Under the pieces are notes generated by a model that saw nothing but the letters and a program-made list of their open reading frames with translations, ran no database searches and was not told the origin of the DNA. From VXNE01 sp963664635 (GTDB lineage: Bacteria; Pseudomonadota; Gammaproteobacteria; Pseudomonadales; Azotimanducaceae), in NCBI GenBank assembly GCA_963664635.1, contig OY761542.1, positions 1,364,001 through 1,428,000 of the forward strand: 64,000 bases of DNA, written 5' to 3'. Both the position numbers and the translations under genes were made by a program. This document shows positions 1 through 8,011 of the stretch, piece by piece; the stretch's first letter is position 1; each line of letters starts with the position of its first letter.

Positions 1-162
1 AGTGCGTTGCGCGATGGTCTCGGGCTGCAAGGCGCCCCTTCGGCCGGGCCTTCGACCACCCGAACCGGTCGCGTTTCCCCTGCCCACCCTGGTTCCCGCC
101 CCAGGTGGGCGCCAACAGTGCGAGACCGGCGCGAGTACGGGGAGCGGAAATGAGGTGATGAC

Positions 163-1089
163 ATGAACGCACGTACCCGAACCCTGACCCCCGAGGAGAT
201 AGAGACCTACCGCCGCGACGGGGTCGTCCGCCTGCGGGGCGCACTGGGCGAGGACTGGGTGGCGGTGGTGAGGGATGCCGTCGATGACGCGGAGCGGCGC
301 TACCGCGAGTCTCCCCCGGAAGGCTCACCCGGCGAGGGTCTGTCCGAACCGGCACTGGAACACTCGCACCTGCACGCGTTGGGGACGCTTGGCGATGTCC
401 TCGAAAAACAGGGAATGGACGTGCTTCGCGACCGCGAGTCCCGTAGTGCCGACGGACAGTTCATCCTCGTCAACAACGCCGTGCTCGACTACCCGACCGT
501 ACAGCGTCTCGCTTTCGAGAGCCCCCTCGCCGAGCTGGCCGCCCAGCTATTCGGTTCGGACAAGGTGAACTTCCTGTTCGACCAGATCTTCATCAAGCAG
601 CCGGGCGCCAGCACGCGGACCGCGTTCCACCAGGACTGGGGCTACTTCCACGTCGACGGTGCGCAGGTGGCATCGTTCTGGACCGCTGCCGAACCCGTCG
701 CGAAGGAGAACGGTTCCATGGGATACGTCCGCGGGTCACACCTCTGGGACCTGCATTCCCCCAACGCGTTCATTTCCCAGATGACTACGGGGGATCATGG
801 GCTTCCTGCGTTGCCGGACATCGAGGGGCACGAGTCCGACTACGACATCGTCTACTTCGATGTCGAACCGGGCGACGTGATCGTCCACAACTATCGCGTC
901 GCCCACGGCTCGCGCGGCAACACGTCGGTCGATCGCGCGCGGCGCGCCATCTCCCTGCGTTTCGCGGGGAATGACGCGACCGTGCTGCACCGTCCGAGCG
1001 CCCCGGAGCAGTTTCCCACGGACCCGGACCTCCGGGATGGAGACCCCCTCGATAGCAGGACCTACCCGGTCGTGTGGCCACGCTCGTGA
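163..1089 (+). CDS. Phytanoyl-CoA dioxygenase (PhyH) family protein
   Basis: This is a 308-residue Fe(II)/2-oxoglutarate dioxygenase-like protein of the PhyH family, which hydroxylates diverse small-molecule or lipid substrates; the substrate here is unknown. The iron-binding facial triad is visible as H156-x-D158 (in AFHQDWGYFH) and a distal histidine near residue 248 (VAHGSRGN), where the following arginine is the usual 2-oxoglutarate contact. A good ribosome site (GAGGTG, about 152-157) precedes the ATG. The djlA-like gene begins 10 bases downstream on the same strand. It is one of four PhyH proteins in the window and is not a close copy of the MQIGDW/MEVGDW pair at 5.8 and 19.8 kb. Confidence 0.93.
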   Translation: MNARTRTLTPEEIETYRRDGVVRLRGALGEDWVAVVRDAVDDAERRYRESPPEGSPGEGLSEPALEHSHLHALGTLGDVLEKQGMDVLRDRESRSADGQFILVNNAVLDYPTVQRLAFESPLAELAAQLFGSDKVNFLFDQIFIKQPGASTRTAFHQDWGYFHVDGAQVASFWTAAEPVAKENGSMGYVRGSHLWDLHSPNAFISQMTTGDHGLPALPDIEGHESDYDIVYFDVEPGDVIVHNYRVAHGSRGNTSVDRARRAISLRFAGNDATVLHRPSAPEQFPTDPDLRDGDPLDSRTYPVVWPRS

Positions 1090-1099
1090 GATCCCTGCC

Positions 1100-1906
1100 G
1101 TGAGTTGGTGGGGGCTGCTGCTCGGCGGCACGTTCGGATTCCTGCTCGGCGGGCCCATCGGCGCGTTGCTCGGGGCGGCGGCGGGCAGGCTCGTGGGCAA
1201 CGCGGTCGGCAACGTCGAGATCGCGGACGCGGGCGAGGCTCCCGTCGAGCGCGTCCAGATGGCCTTCTTCGGGGCCGTGTTCGGGGTCATGGGCCATGTC
1301 GCCAACGCGGACGGCCGCGTCAGCCCCGAGGAGATCCGGCTCGCGCGCCAGGTGATGGACCAGCTCGGGCTCGATGCGCAGCAGCGCGAGCTCGCCCAGG
1401 GCCTCTTCAATGCGGGCAGGGAGCCCGACTTCCCGCTGGACGCGGTACTGGACCAGTTGCGCAGGGAGTGCCGCCGCTCGGTCAACCTAGTGCGCATGTT
1501 CCTGGAGATCCAGATCCAGGCGGCGGGGGCGGACGGCGCGGTGCACGCGGAAGAGGGCCGCATCCTGCTCCATATCGCGGCGCGCCTCGGGCTGTCGCGC
1601 GCGGATTACCTGGAACTCGAACGGCTGATCGCGGCCGGCGCCCACGCCCGGGCGGTGCGGGATCCGGGCATGCCGCTCGAGGATGCGTACGCCACGCTCG
1701 GGGTGTCGCCGGACACGCCCGAGGCCGAGGTCAAGCGCCACTACCGGCGCCTGATGTCCCGCCACCATCCGGACAAGCTCGCCTCGCAGGGGCTGCCCGA
1801 GGAGATGATGCGCGCCGCCACCGAGCGCACGCAGCAGATCAAGGCGGCGTGGGATGCGGTACGCAAGGCGCGGGCCGGCGGCCAGGGGCGGTCTTCCGGG
1901 GCATAG
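1100..1906 (+). CDS. djlA: DjlA-like co-chaperone (TerB + J domain)
   Basis: This 268-residue protein is a membrane-anchored DnaJ-type co-chaperone that would stimulate DnaK at the inner membrane. Order of parts: a glycine-rich hydrophobic N-terminal segment (SWWGLLLGGTFGFLLGG, residues 2-35), a TerB-like acidic helical domain (about 50-150), and a C-terminal J domain (about 195-262) with the diagnostic HPD triplet in SRHHPDKL near residue 223. The reading frame is open further upstream inside phyH, but the GTG at 1100 puts the membrane anchor at the N-terminus as in the family, so I chose it. No strong ribosome site is visible, so coupling to the upstream gene (10-base gap) is likely. Confidence 0.87.
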   Translation: MSWWGLLLGGTFGFLLGGPIGALLGAAAGRLVGNAVGNVEIADAGEAPVERVQMAFFGAVFGVMGHVANADGRVSPEEIRLARQVMDQLGLDAQQRELAQGLFNAGREPDFPLDAVLDQLRRECRRSVNLVRMFLEIQIQAAGADGAVHAEEGRILLHIAARLGLSRADYLELERLIAAGAHARAVRDPGMPLEDAYATLGVSPDTPEAEVKRHYRRLMSRHHPDKLASQGLPEEMMRAATERTQQIKAAWDAVRKARAGGQGRSSGA

Positions 1907-2009
1907 GCGCAGCAAGATCGGCCGGCTGCCTTGCGCGTCCGACATGCACAGTTTGTGCGGTCCCGGCATTTTAATGTAGTGTCCTTGCGAGAACTTGGAG
2001 GGGACCAAG

Positions 2010-2262
2010 ATGATCATCAGGGCACTGCTGGCCGTCGTCATGTGCGTCGGCCCGTCGGCATACGGGGAATCCGATTCGGAGGCGGGGACGGCCCGCGCCG
2101 ACTCCACCATCATCGAGGAAGTGATCGTCAGCGCGCGCAAGCGCGAGGAACGCCTGCAGGATCTGCCGGGGTCCGCGGCGGCCCTGACCTCGGACTACAT
2201 CGAGGACATCGGCGGCCTCGTCCATCTGCGCGACGTGACCGACCAGATCGTGTTGACCGCCG
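2010..2262 (+). pseudogene. TonB-dependent receptor, 5' fragment only
   Basis: An ATG at 2010 with a strong ribosome site (GGAGGGG at 1997-2003) opens a signal peptide (MIIRALLAVVMCVGPSAYG) followed by the start of a TonB-receptor plug domain (EEVIVSARKREERLQDLPGS, then LTSDYIEDIGG.VHLRDVTDQI). A complete receptor has 700 or more residues; here homology stops after about 84 codons, where the sequence switches to an integrase-like segment. The open frame itself continues to 2393 through unrelated sequence. The barrel domain is nowhere else in the window. It is a dead gene truncated by insertion or recombination. Confidence 0.75.
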
Positions 2263-2440
2263 CGCGTTTTTGGGCGAGGTGCGCAACGCCCGCTGGCAGG
2301 ACAGATCACGAGCGCGGTGTGGACCATTCCCGCCGCCCACATCGGCCGCGAGCACCGCGTGCCGCTGGCGGACCGCGCCCTACAGATGCTTGACGAACTC
2401 GGCGAACGGCGAGCTCGCCTTGGTGCACGTCAATGGCGCG
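2252..2440 (+). pseudogene. Tyrosine recombinase (phage/P4-type integrase) fragment
   Basis: Pieces of an integrase catalytic domain can be read across three frames. First comes LTAAR, then GEVRNARWQD, then an open stretch starting at about 2309 that reads AVWTIPAAHIGREHRVPLAD followed by RALQMLDEL. This is the familiar core of P4-type integrases, in which the GEVR arginine is the first catalytic residue. At least two frameshifts and loss of both ends make it non-functional. It starts exactly where TonB-receptor homology ends, so it marks the scar of a past integration event. Confidence 0.7.
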
Positions 2441-3370
2441 TAGAGCCCGCTCACCGCCGCGCCCGTCCCTAGAGCGGCCTGCGAGTCCGTAGCTACGGCA
2501 GCCCAACTGGTCCAGAAATCCGTTCATCAATTGCGCCTCCCTGAGTAGAAGTATGATTTGGTCCACACCCAACTCGTTGACGGCTGCCTGCGCTGCCGCC
2601 TGAGCCTTGGCGACGGCAGGCACCGACGTGTCTCCGCACGTCCCTTGGAAGTGCAGGGTCAGAGCCAGCAGCAGGAGCTTGCCGTACTCGTAACCAAGCC
2701 TTTCGGCTTCCCCTGCGGCCGGTCCACCCTCGGCTCTGGCTCCTGGCCCCAAGGACGCCGGCCAGCTGACGCCAGCCGCATAGCCGACGTTGATGAAGTA
2801 CGTTAGTGGGATAACGTCATAGCCGGGGGTGATGAGTACGCAACGAAGCCAATCGCCTTCCGCTGTTCGTCCTTCCGCGCGACCGATGACCATCTCGCCT
2901 TCCCGTTTCCGCTCCAGTTGGTCAACAACCTTTGTGGCCCGTTTGCACAAGTCGACCAACTGAGGAGACTCCACGCGTTCTTCCGGTAGGTTGATCTCGT
3001 CGACCGCCCGCTCCACTCGCCGGTACAGGAGTGAGCGCAACCCAGGTAGCGTTCCGAACGGCGTGTACACCTGCAGTTCGATCTCGCGGAAGCAGCCGTC
3101 CTTGTGCTTCCAGATCATCTCAGCCTCCCCGTCGTCGATCGCCAACCACCAATGCTCCGCGTCGGGTACGTCAAACCTCTCCGCAGCGGCCCATGGCCGG
3201 GTGTCGAGACATGTTCCCTGTGGTTCGTCCGTCGCGTCCAGTGCCGTCTCGCCTGCCCAAGCGTCACCGCAACTCAGGCAGGCGGCCAGCGCGAACGTGC
3301 CGATAACGGGATACCCGGGCCGTCTAACCCGACCAAGTCCGCCCGAGCGGCGGATTAGCCGATGGTTCAC
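2306..3370 (-). CDS. Secreted hypothetical protein, 3' end probably rearranged
   Basis: I do not recognise this protein. It starts at GTG 3370, overlapping the stop of the HNH gene by one base (TAGTG), which suggests coupling. It has an N-terminal signal peptide (GTFALAACLSCGDAWAG), then a tryptophan- and charge-rich body (EHWWLAIDDGEAEMIWKHKD) with scattered cysteines. The body looks protein-like to about residue 300 (MNGFLDQLGCRSYGLAG, near 2470). The remaining C-terminus is arginine/glycine-rich and is antisense to the integrase fragment, so it is probably read-through after the true end was lost. Confidence 0.5.
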   Translation of the reverse strand: MNHRLIRRSGGLGRVRRPGYPVIGTFALAACLSCGDAWAGETALDATDEPQGTCLDTRPWAAAERFDVPDAEHWWLAIDDGEAEMIWKHKDGCFREIELQVYTPFGTLPGLRSLLYRRVERAVDEINLPEERVESPQLVDLCKRATKVVDQLERKREGEMVIGRAEGRTAEGDWLRCVLITPGYDVIPLTYFINVGYAAGVSWPASLGPGARAEGGPAAGEAERLGYEYGKLLLLALTLHFQGTCGDTSVPAVAKAQAAAQAAVNELGVDQIILLLREAQLMNGFLDQLGCRSYGLAGRSRDGRGGERALRAIDVHQGELAVRRVRQASVGRGPPAARGARGRCGRREWSTPRS

Positions 3371-3699
3371 TACGCGGCACCCTTACGCGTGTTGCACTGG
3401 CGGCACAGCAATTGGAGCTTTCCGGGCTCATCTCCGCCGCTCCGGGAACGTGGGAGCACGTGGTCGAGGTCGAAGTCCACCGCCTTGGGAAAGTGACGGT
3501 TGCACGTCGCGCACCGACCGTTTTGCCACGCGTAGAGGGCCAGCTTCATGTGCTCGACATACGCCGCGTGGCTCGTGCTATCGCGACCTCCAGGCTGTTC
3601 GCCCGTTGACCGTCGCGCGACCGGTGCCGGCGCAGGTTCCCCGAGCACGTGCCAATATCGAAGCCCGCGTTTTCGATAGCTCCGCGATCCTGCAACCAC
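3370..3699 (-). CDS. HNH endonuclease domain protein
   Basis: This short protein of up to 109 residues carries a complete HNH nuclease fold in its second half. There is a zinc pair CATC, the HNH core DLDHVLPRSRSGG, and a second zinc pair CRQC followed by NTRKG at the C-terminus. Such proteins nick or cut DNA in homing, restriction or phage contexts. The start is uncertain: the first 50 residues look like linker. The preceding frame (3546-4115) may be the 5' part of the same gene joined by a frameshift near 3690. Confidence 0.7.
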   Translation of the reverse strand: MVAGSRSYRKRGLRYWHVLGEPAPAPVARRSTGEQPGGRDSTSHAAYVEHMKLALYAWQNGRCATCNRHFPKAVDFDLDHVLPRSRSGGDEPGKLQLLCRQCNTRKGAA

Positions 3700-4115
3700 A
3701 CCGCCGCGCCCTTGAACACTCCTACGAGCGGGCCGCGGTTGGAGCGACCCTCCGTCGCTGCGCCCCCCCGCCGGCGGTGCTGCTGCTCCACGCCGTCAAT
3801 GATCTCCGCGCGCGTCTTCGTCTGTCCCGCATACAGTTTCGGGATCAACTCCCGCATGGCTTCCCGATTGAGGGGCCGGTTCCGGTACGCGTAGGATCCA
3901 TCCATGCCGAGCCAACTCGATAGCACTGGGGCCCCGTAGGCTACGCCAAAACGGAGTGTCAAGGTTTCAAAGGGGATAAAGGGGAAGTTCAATAGCCGCG
4001 CTCTTGGCCCGGTTAGCTGACCCTCGACAGGCGGCGGCGCACTCGGAAACCCGTCGGCAGCCCTGCACCAACGCGCCTTGAAATCAATGCGTTGGAAGCA
4101 TTGTTCCTCGGACAA
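3546..4115 (-). CDS. Hypothetical protein, possible 5' part of the HNH gene
   Basis: I do not recognise this open frame of up to 189 codons (TTG start; an internal ATG at MDGSYAYRNRPLNREAMREL is a more credible start). The segment from there to VFKGAAVWLQDRGAIENAGF looks like a small helical domain. The C-terminal 60 residues overlap the beginning of the HNH frame and look like a shadow. A single indel near 3690 would join the helical segment to the HNH domain. It is real coding sequence with moderate probability only. Confidence 0.35.
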   Translation of the reverse strand: MSEEQCFQRIDFKARWCRAADGFPSAPPPVEGQLTGPRARLLNFPFIPFETLTLRFGVAYGAPVLSSWLGMDGSYAYRNRPLNREAMRELIPKLYAGQTKTRAEIIDGVEQQHRRRGGAATEGRSNRGPLVGVFKGAAVWLQDRGAIENAGFDIGTCSGNLRRHRSRDGQRANSLEVAIARATRRMSST

Positions 4116-4159
4116 GCCCCTCCCCTACCTCCTCGATACGGGACCGAATCCGTTCCCTC

Positions 4160-4223
4160 GCGTCCGCCCCCGGCTGCGTCCGCCCCCGGCTGCGTCCGCC
4201 CCCGGCTGCGTCCGCCCCCGGCT
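4160..4223. repeat. Tandem repeat, 4 x 16 bp
   Basis: Four perfect head-to-tail copies of GCGTCCGCCCCCGGCT lie at 4160-4175, 4176-4191, 4192-4207 and 4208-4223. They sit 11 bases beyond the stop codon of the CBS-like gene (minus strand), at the edge of the scrambled 2.0-4.2 kb segment. Confidence 0.95.
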
Positions 4224-4234
4224 GCACAGGCGCT

Positions 4235-5629
4235 TCAGCTCCGCGCGGCGAGGAACTCCACCATGTCGATCTTGGAGATGACGCCGACGACACCCGCGTC
4301 CTCGACCACCATCGCCACGTTCTCGTCGTCGAAGACATCCTGCACCTTCGCCAGCGAGTCGTCGAGCCGCACCCTGCCGTGCATGGGCTTGGCCGCCTGC
4401 ATGACGTCGCAGTCGGCGGTGCACTCGCCCCGCACCATGCCCTGGAGCAGGTCGACCTCGTGGATAATCATCATCGGCTCGCGCGCCTCGCGCGCCTCGC
4501 TCGCATGGATCGGCATCTGCGAGATGCCGAGGTCCGCCATGCGTCTGGCGACGGACGCGATGGTCTCGTCCGGACTGGCGAATTCGACGCGGCCGGGCTT
4601 GAACTCGAGCAGCTCGCGCACCGTGCCGAGGCGCTGCTCGGGGCCGAGAAAGCCCATGTCGCGCATCCACTCGTCGTCGTAGCACTTGCTGAGATAGCGA
4701 TCGCCGGAGTCGGGGACGATCACCACGACGACCTTGCCGGGGCCGAGGCGGCGCGCGACGTCGAGTGCGCCGTGGATCGCCGTGCCCGCGGAACCGCCGG
4801 AGAAGATGCCTTCGCGCCGCGCGAGCTGCCGTGCCGCGAGGAAGGAGTCCTTGTCCGAGACCTCCGTCACCTCGTCGATGACGGAGAAGTCGAGGGTCCC
4901 GACCAGGAAGTCGTGGCCGATGCCCTCGACGCGGTAGATGCCGGGCGCGCGCATCTCCCGTTGATGGAACGCGTCGTAGTAGATGCTGCCGATCGGGTCG
5001 GGACACGAGACGAACAGGGTCCGGCCCGCTTCCGCCGCCTGCTCCTTCAGGTACTTCGCCGCCCCCGAGATCGTGCCGCCGGTGCCGATGCCGCCCACCA
5101 GGGCGTCGAGCCGGCCGTCGGTCTGCCTCCAGATCTCCGGGCCCGTGGTCAGGTAGTGGGCCTCGGGGTTGTGCATGTTGAAATACTGGTCGGTGTAGAA
5201 GCCGCCGGGGGTCTCGGCGGCGATGCGCTTGGCGACCTCGACGTAGCTCTCGGGGTGGTCGTGGGGCAGGTCGGTGCGGGTGATGATGACCTCCGCGCCG
5301 TACGCCTTGAGCATGTCGATCTTTTCCCGGCTCATCTTGTCCGGCATGGTGCAGACGCACCGGTAACCGCGGACCGCGGCGGTCATGGCGAGGCCGAGCC
5401 CGGTGTTGCCCGAGGTGCTCTCGACCAGGGTCGCGCCGGGGCCGAGAAGCCCGGCTTCCTCCGCCCGCCGGACCATGTTCCAGGCCATCCGGTCCTTGAC
5501 CGAGCCGGCGGGGTTGTAGTTCTCGAGCTTGACCAGCACCGTCGCCATCCGGGCATCGGTCATCCGGTTCAGCTTGACGAGGGGGGTGTCTCCGATGAGA
5601 CCCAGGATGTTCTCGGCGTACTTGATGTC
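4235..5629 (-). CDS. Cystathionine beta-synthase / cysteine synthase-like PLP enzyme with C-terminal CBS pair
   Basis: This is a fold-type II PLP enzyme of transsulfuration or cysteine synthesis. NYNPAGSVKDR holds the PLP lysine, STSGNTG binds the phosphate, and the GGIGTGGTISG loop follows. A C-terminal pair of CBS domains (last ~120 residues) resembles eukaryotic-type cystathionine beta-synthase. The first ATG is at 5563, but the conserved N-terminus (DIKYAENILGLIGDTPLVKLN) is encoded upstream to about 5629 in the same frame. No ATG, GTG or TTG lies between it and the in-frame TAA. The true start is therefore either non-canonical (an ATC precedes KYAENIL) or obscured by an indel. The annotated end includes this extension. 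Confidence 0.88.
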   Translation of the reverse strand, partial: DIKYAENILGLIGDTPLVKLNRMTDARMATVLVKLENYNPAGSVKDRMAWNMVRRAEEAGLLGPGATLVESTSGNTGLGLAMTAAVRGYRCVCTMPDKMSREKIDMLKAYGAEVIITRTDLPHDHPESYVEVAKRIAAETPGGFYTDQYFNMHNPEAHYLTTGPEIWRQTDGRLDALVGGIGTGGTISGAAKYLKEQAAEAGRTLFVSCPDPIGSIYYDAFHQREMRAPGIYRVEGIGHDFLVGTLDFSVIDEVTEVSDKDSFLAARQLARREGIFSGGSAGTAIHGALDVARRLGPGKVVVVIVPDSGDRYLSKCYDDEWMRDMGFLGPEQRLGTVRELLEFKPGRVEFASPDETIASVARRMADLGISQMPIHASEAREAREPMMIIHEVDLLQGMVRGECTADCDVMQAAKPMHGRVRLDDSLAKVQDVFDDENVAMVVEDAGVVGVISKIDMVEFLAARS

Positions 5630-5831
5630 TCGGGTGCTCCCGCGGCGGTCGCCGGATGCGATCCGGAGGACGGCATCTTACTCAATGCGGCCCCGGCGTG
5701 CGCCGGAGTGGCGCACCGCGGCGATCCCGCCACCTTGACGCGTGCCCTGATCGGCGCTAAGAGGTCCGATCACCTCTGCGCGCGTCGCGGACCGAACCGG
5801 CCGCGCCGACGATCAGCGCACGGAGACCGAC

Positions 5832-6860
5832 ATGCAGATCGGGGACTGGGCGTCCTGTCCGAACCAGGCGAAGCTCTACCGGGAACTCGCCGAGCTCGAC
5901 CTGCTCGAGAATATCGCCGAACTCGACGTGTTCGGGTTCACCGTGGTGCCTCCGGAGAAGGTCGCGCCGCCGGCGTTCCATGTCCGCATGCAGGACGCGT
6001 TGGTGCGGGCCATGGAAGGGCGTTTTGGATCCCTCGAACCGGACGGCATGACCTGGAAGGACCGCAACCAGATCTTCCGCATGATCCTCTGGGAAGACCG
6101 GGTGTTCGAGGAACTCGTGCTGAATCCGGCGGGTCTGGGCCTCGTCCAGCACCTGGTCGGAACGAACTGCATACTCTCCCTGTTCGACGGCTGGGTGAAG
6201 GGTCCCGGCGAGGGGCGCACGGCGATCCATCGCGACAACTGGGACTTCACGCGCCAGGCGTCGGCGCCGGAACCCAACAGCGCGAACTTCAACTACCTGG
6301 TCACGGACTACTCGGCCGGGGACGGCGCCATCACGTTCGTGCCCGGCAGCCACAAGTGGCGGCGTCCGCCGACTCCGGCGGAGGTCGAGGAGTGGGCGGA
6401 CAAGGCCGCAGTCGTCGAGGCCCCGGCGGGCTCGATGGTGATCTGGGGCGACCTGACGTGGCACGGCTCCGCGCTGCGCTCGACCCCGGGAGAGCGGTTG
6501 ATGGTCCTCGGCACGTTCCAGCGCCCGTTCATGCAGACCCAGGGCCCGTATCGGCAAGTCGTGACGCAGGAAGCCCTCGAGCGCAACCCGTTGCGATTCG
6601 CCGCGCTGATGGACGTCTACGGCGCCTTCCCGTTCGGCAAGCAGGACTTCGACATGGCGCGGGGCCAGGAAGGGAGCGCCGTCAGCAGCGGCGTCCTGGA
6701 CGCCTCTCCCTATCTCAGCCTGTTCGACCGCGAGCCGGCGGGAGACCGCGTCTCGCTGCGTCCCAACTACGATTACCATGCGTTCGACGCCGCAGCGCAC
6801 CGGAAGTCGCAGGAACTCCTGGAGGCGGCCAGGAAGGCAGGGAAGGGTCCCGGCGGCTGA
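5832..6860 (+). CDS. Phytanoyl-CoA dioxygenase (PhyH) family protein
   Basis: This 342-residue Fe(II)/2-oxoglutarate dioxygenase-like protein has iron ligands H133-x-D135 (AIHRDNWDF) and a distal H211 (WHGSALRS). It opens with MQIGDWASC and continues LAELDLLENIAELDVFGFT. The protein at 19.76 kb has the same opening and spacing, so the two are paralogues of one subfamily with unknown substrate. A further gene (ankyrin protein) follows after 23 bases, suggesting a transcription unit running to 11.2 kb. Confidence 0.93.
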   Translation: MQIGDWASCPNQAKLYRELAELDLLENIAELDVFGFTVVPPEKVAPPAFHVRMQDALVRAMEGRFGSLEPDGMTWKDRNQIFRMILWEDRVFEELVLNPAGLGLVQHLVGTNCILSLFDGWVKGPGEGRTAIHRDNWDFTRQASAPEPNSANFNYLVTDYSAGDGAITFVPGSHKWRRPPTPAEVEEWADKAAVVEAPAGSMVIWGDLTWHGSALRSTPGERLMVLGTFQRPFMQTQGPYRQVVTQEALERNPLRFAALMDVYGAFPFGKQDFDMARGQEGSAVSSGVLDASPYLSLFDREPAGDRVSLRPNYDYHAFDAAAHRKSQELLEAARKAGKGPGG

Positions 6861-6883
6861 AACCTCCCAGCGGATAGGCTCGG

Positions 6884-7987
6884 ATGGCCAGGCGAACGCA
6901 GTACAAGGCGCTCTGCGCGGCGGTTGCCGGGGGCGACGCGGATGCGTTGCGGGCGGCGGCGGGAGCGGACCCCGAGGCCGCCCGCCACTGGAAACCGATC
7001 ATGGACGCGGCCTTCGCCGGCCGTGCCGACATGATCGGCGCGCTGCTCGACGCGGGCGCGGATCCGAACGCGATCGCCGGCACGCCGGGCCGCCACAGCC
7101 CCCTCGTGCGGGCCGTGCAGCCGCACACGACGATTCCGAAGCACCCCGGCCACGACGCGGCGGTGGACGTGCTGCTGGCGCGTGGCGCGGATCCGGACCT
7201 CGCCGCCGGCCCCCACGGGATGCCGCCGCTCCTGTATGCGGCGATGGGCGGCTTCGAGTGCTTCATCGAGCGGCTGCTGGCCGGCGGCGCGCGCGTCGAC
7301 ATCCACGCGGCGGCGATGTTGTACGACCTCGACGCGTTGCGCGCGGAGATCGCCCGCGTGGGGGTCGACGTAGCGGACGAACGTGGACGTACACCGCTCC
7401 AGCACATGGCATGGTCCGGCATGTGGAAGCTCCCGCACGTCGGGTCGCAACGCGCCCTCGAGTGCCTGGACCTGCTCCTCGGTGCCGGAGCGGACATCAA
7501 CCTGTACGAGCGGATGCTGGAGGGCGACGAGGTCTTCCCGGCGACGGCCCTGTGGCGCGCGGTTTCCTGGCAGGAACACGTGACGCTCGTGCGCGCGCTG
7601 CTCGCCGCCGGGGCGGACCCGCGGAGCTCGGTGTTCAGCGCCGGGTTCGGTGCGAACGAGGAGATCCTCGAGGCGCTGCACGCCCGCGGCGCGGACTGGA
7701 ACTGGAAGCTGAACGGCAGGACGCCGCTGCTCGACCTCCTGCATTGGCGCAAGCCGGGGGCCGTACCATGGCTGCTGGAGCACGGCGCGGACGTGGCCGC
7801 GACGGACAGAGAGGGGCGAACCGCATTACACTTGGGCGCACTGGCGGGCGTGAAGGTGGACTATCTGAAAGCCCTGATCGCCCATGGGGCGGATCCGGCT
7901 GCGTGCGACGCCGCCGGGCACACCGCGCTCGACCTCGCGCGCCGGAAGCGGCGCGGCAAGGCGGTCGCCTACCTCGAGAGCCTCTGA
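6884..7987 (+). CDS. Ankyrin-repeat protein
   Basis: This 367-residue protein is built almost entirely of ankyrin repeats, recognisable by recurring LLxAGADPN/LLARGADPD/LLAAGADPRS turns and by GRTALHLGAL and GHTALDLARR near the C-terminus. No signal peptide or enzymatic domain is visible. Ankyrin proteins mediate protein-protein binding; in symbionts they may act on host targets, but nothing here shows export. It lies between a PhyH gene (23 bases upstream) and an aldo/keto reductase (24 bases downstream), so it is probably co-transcribed with metabolic genes. Confidence 0.9.
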   Translation: MARRTQYKALCAAVAGGDADALRAAAGADPEAARHWKPIMDAAFAGRADMIGALLDAGADPNAIAGTPGRHSPLVRAVQPHTTIPKHPGHDAAVDVLLARGADPDLAAGPHGMPPLLYAAMGGFECFIERLLAGGARVDIHAAAMLYDLDALRAEIARVGVDVADERGRTPLQHMAWSGMWKLPHVGSQRALECLDLLLGAGADINLYERMLEGDEVFPATALWRAVSWQEHVTLVRALLAAGADPRSSVFSAGFGANEEILEALHARGADWNWKLNGRTPLLDLLHWRKPGAVPWLLEHGADVAATDREGRTALHLGALAGVKVDYLKALIAHGADPAACDAAGHTALDLARRKRRGKAVAYLESL

Positions 7988-8011
7988 GGGCGCAAAGACA
8001 AGGAAGATTCG

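Noticed and set aside
736..1563. Long minus-strand open frame opposite PhyH and DjlA
   Set aside because: It is arginine/serine-rich with no motif and lies opposite two clear genes; long antisense frames are expected at this GC content.
4379..6877. 832-codon plus-strand frame opposite the CBS-like gene running into PhyH
   Set aside because: It is low-complexity (DHHRLARLARLAR-type) and antisense to a well-conserved PLP enzyme, then out of frame with PhyH. It is a shadow.
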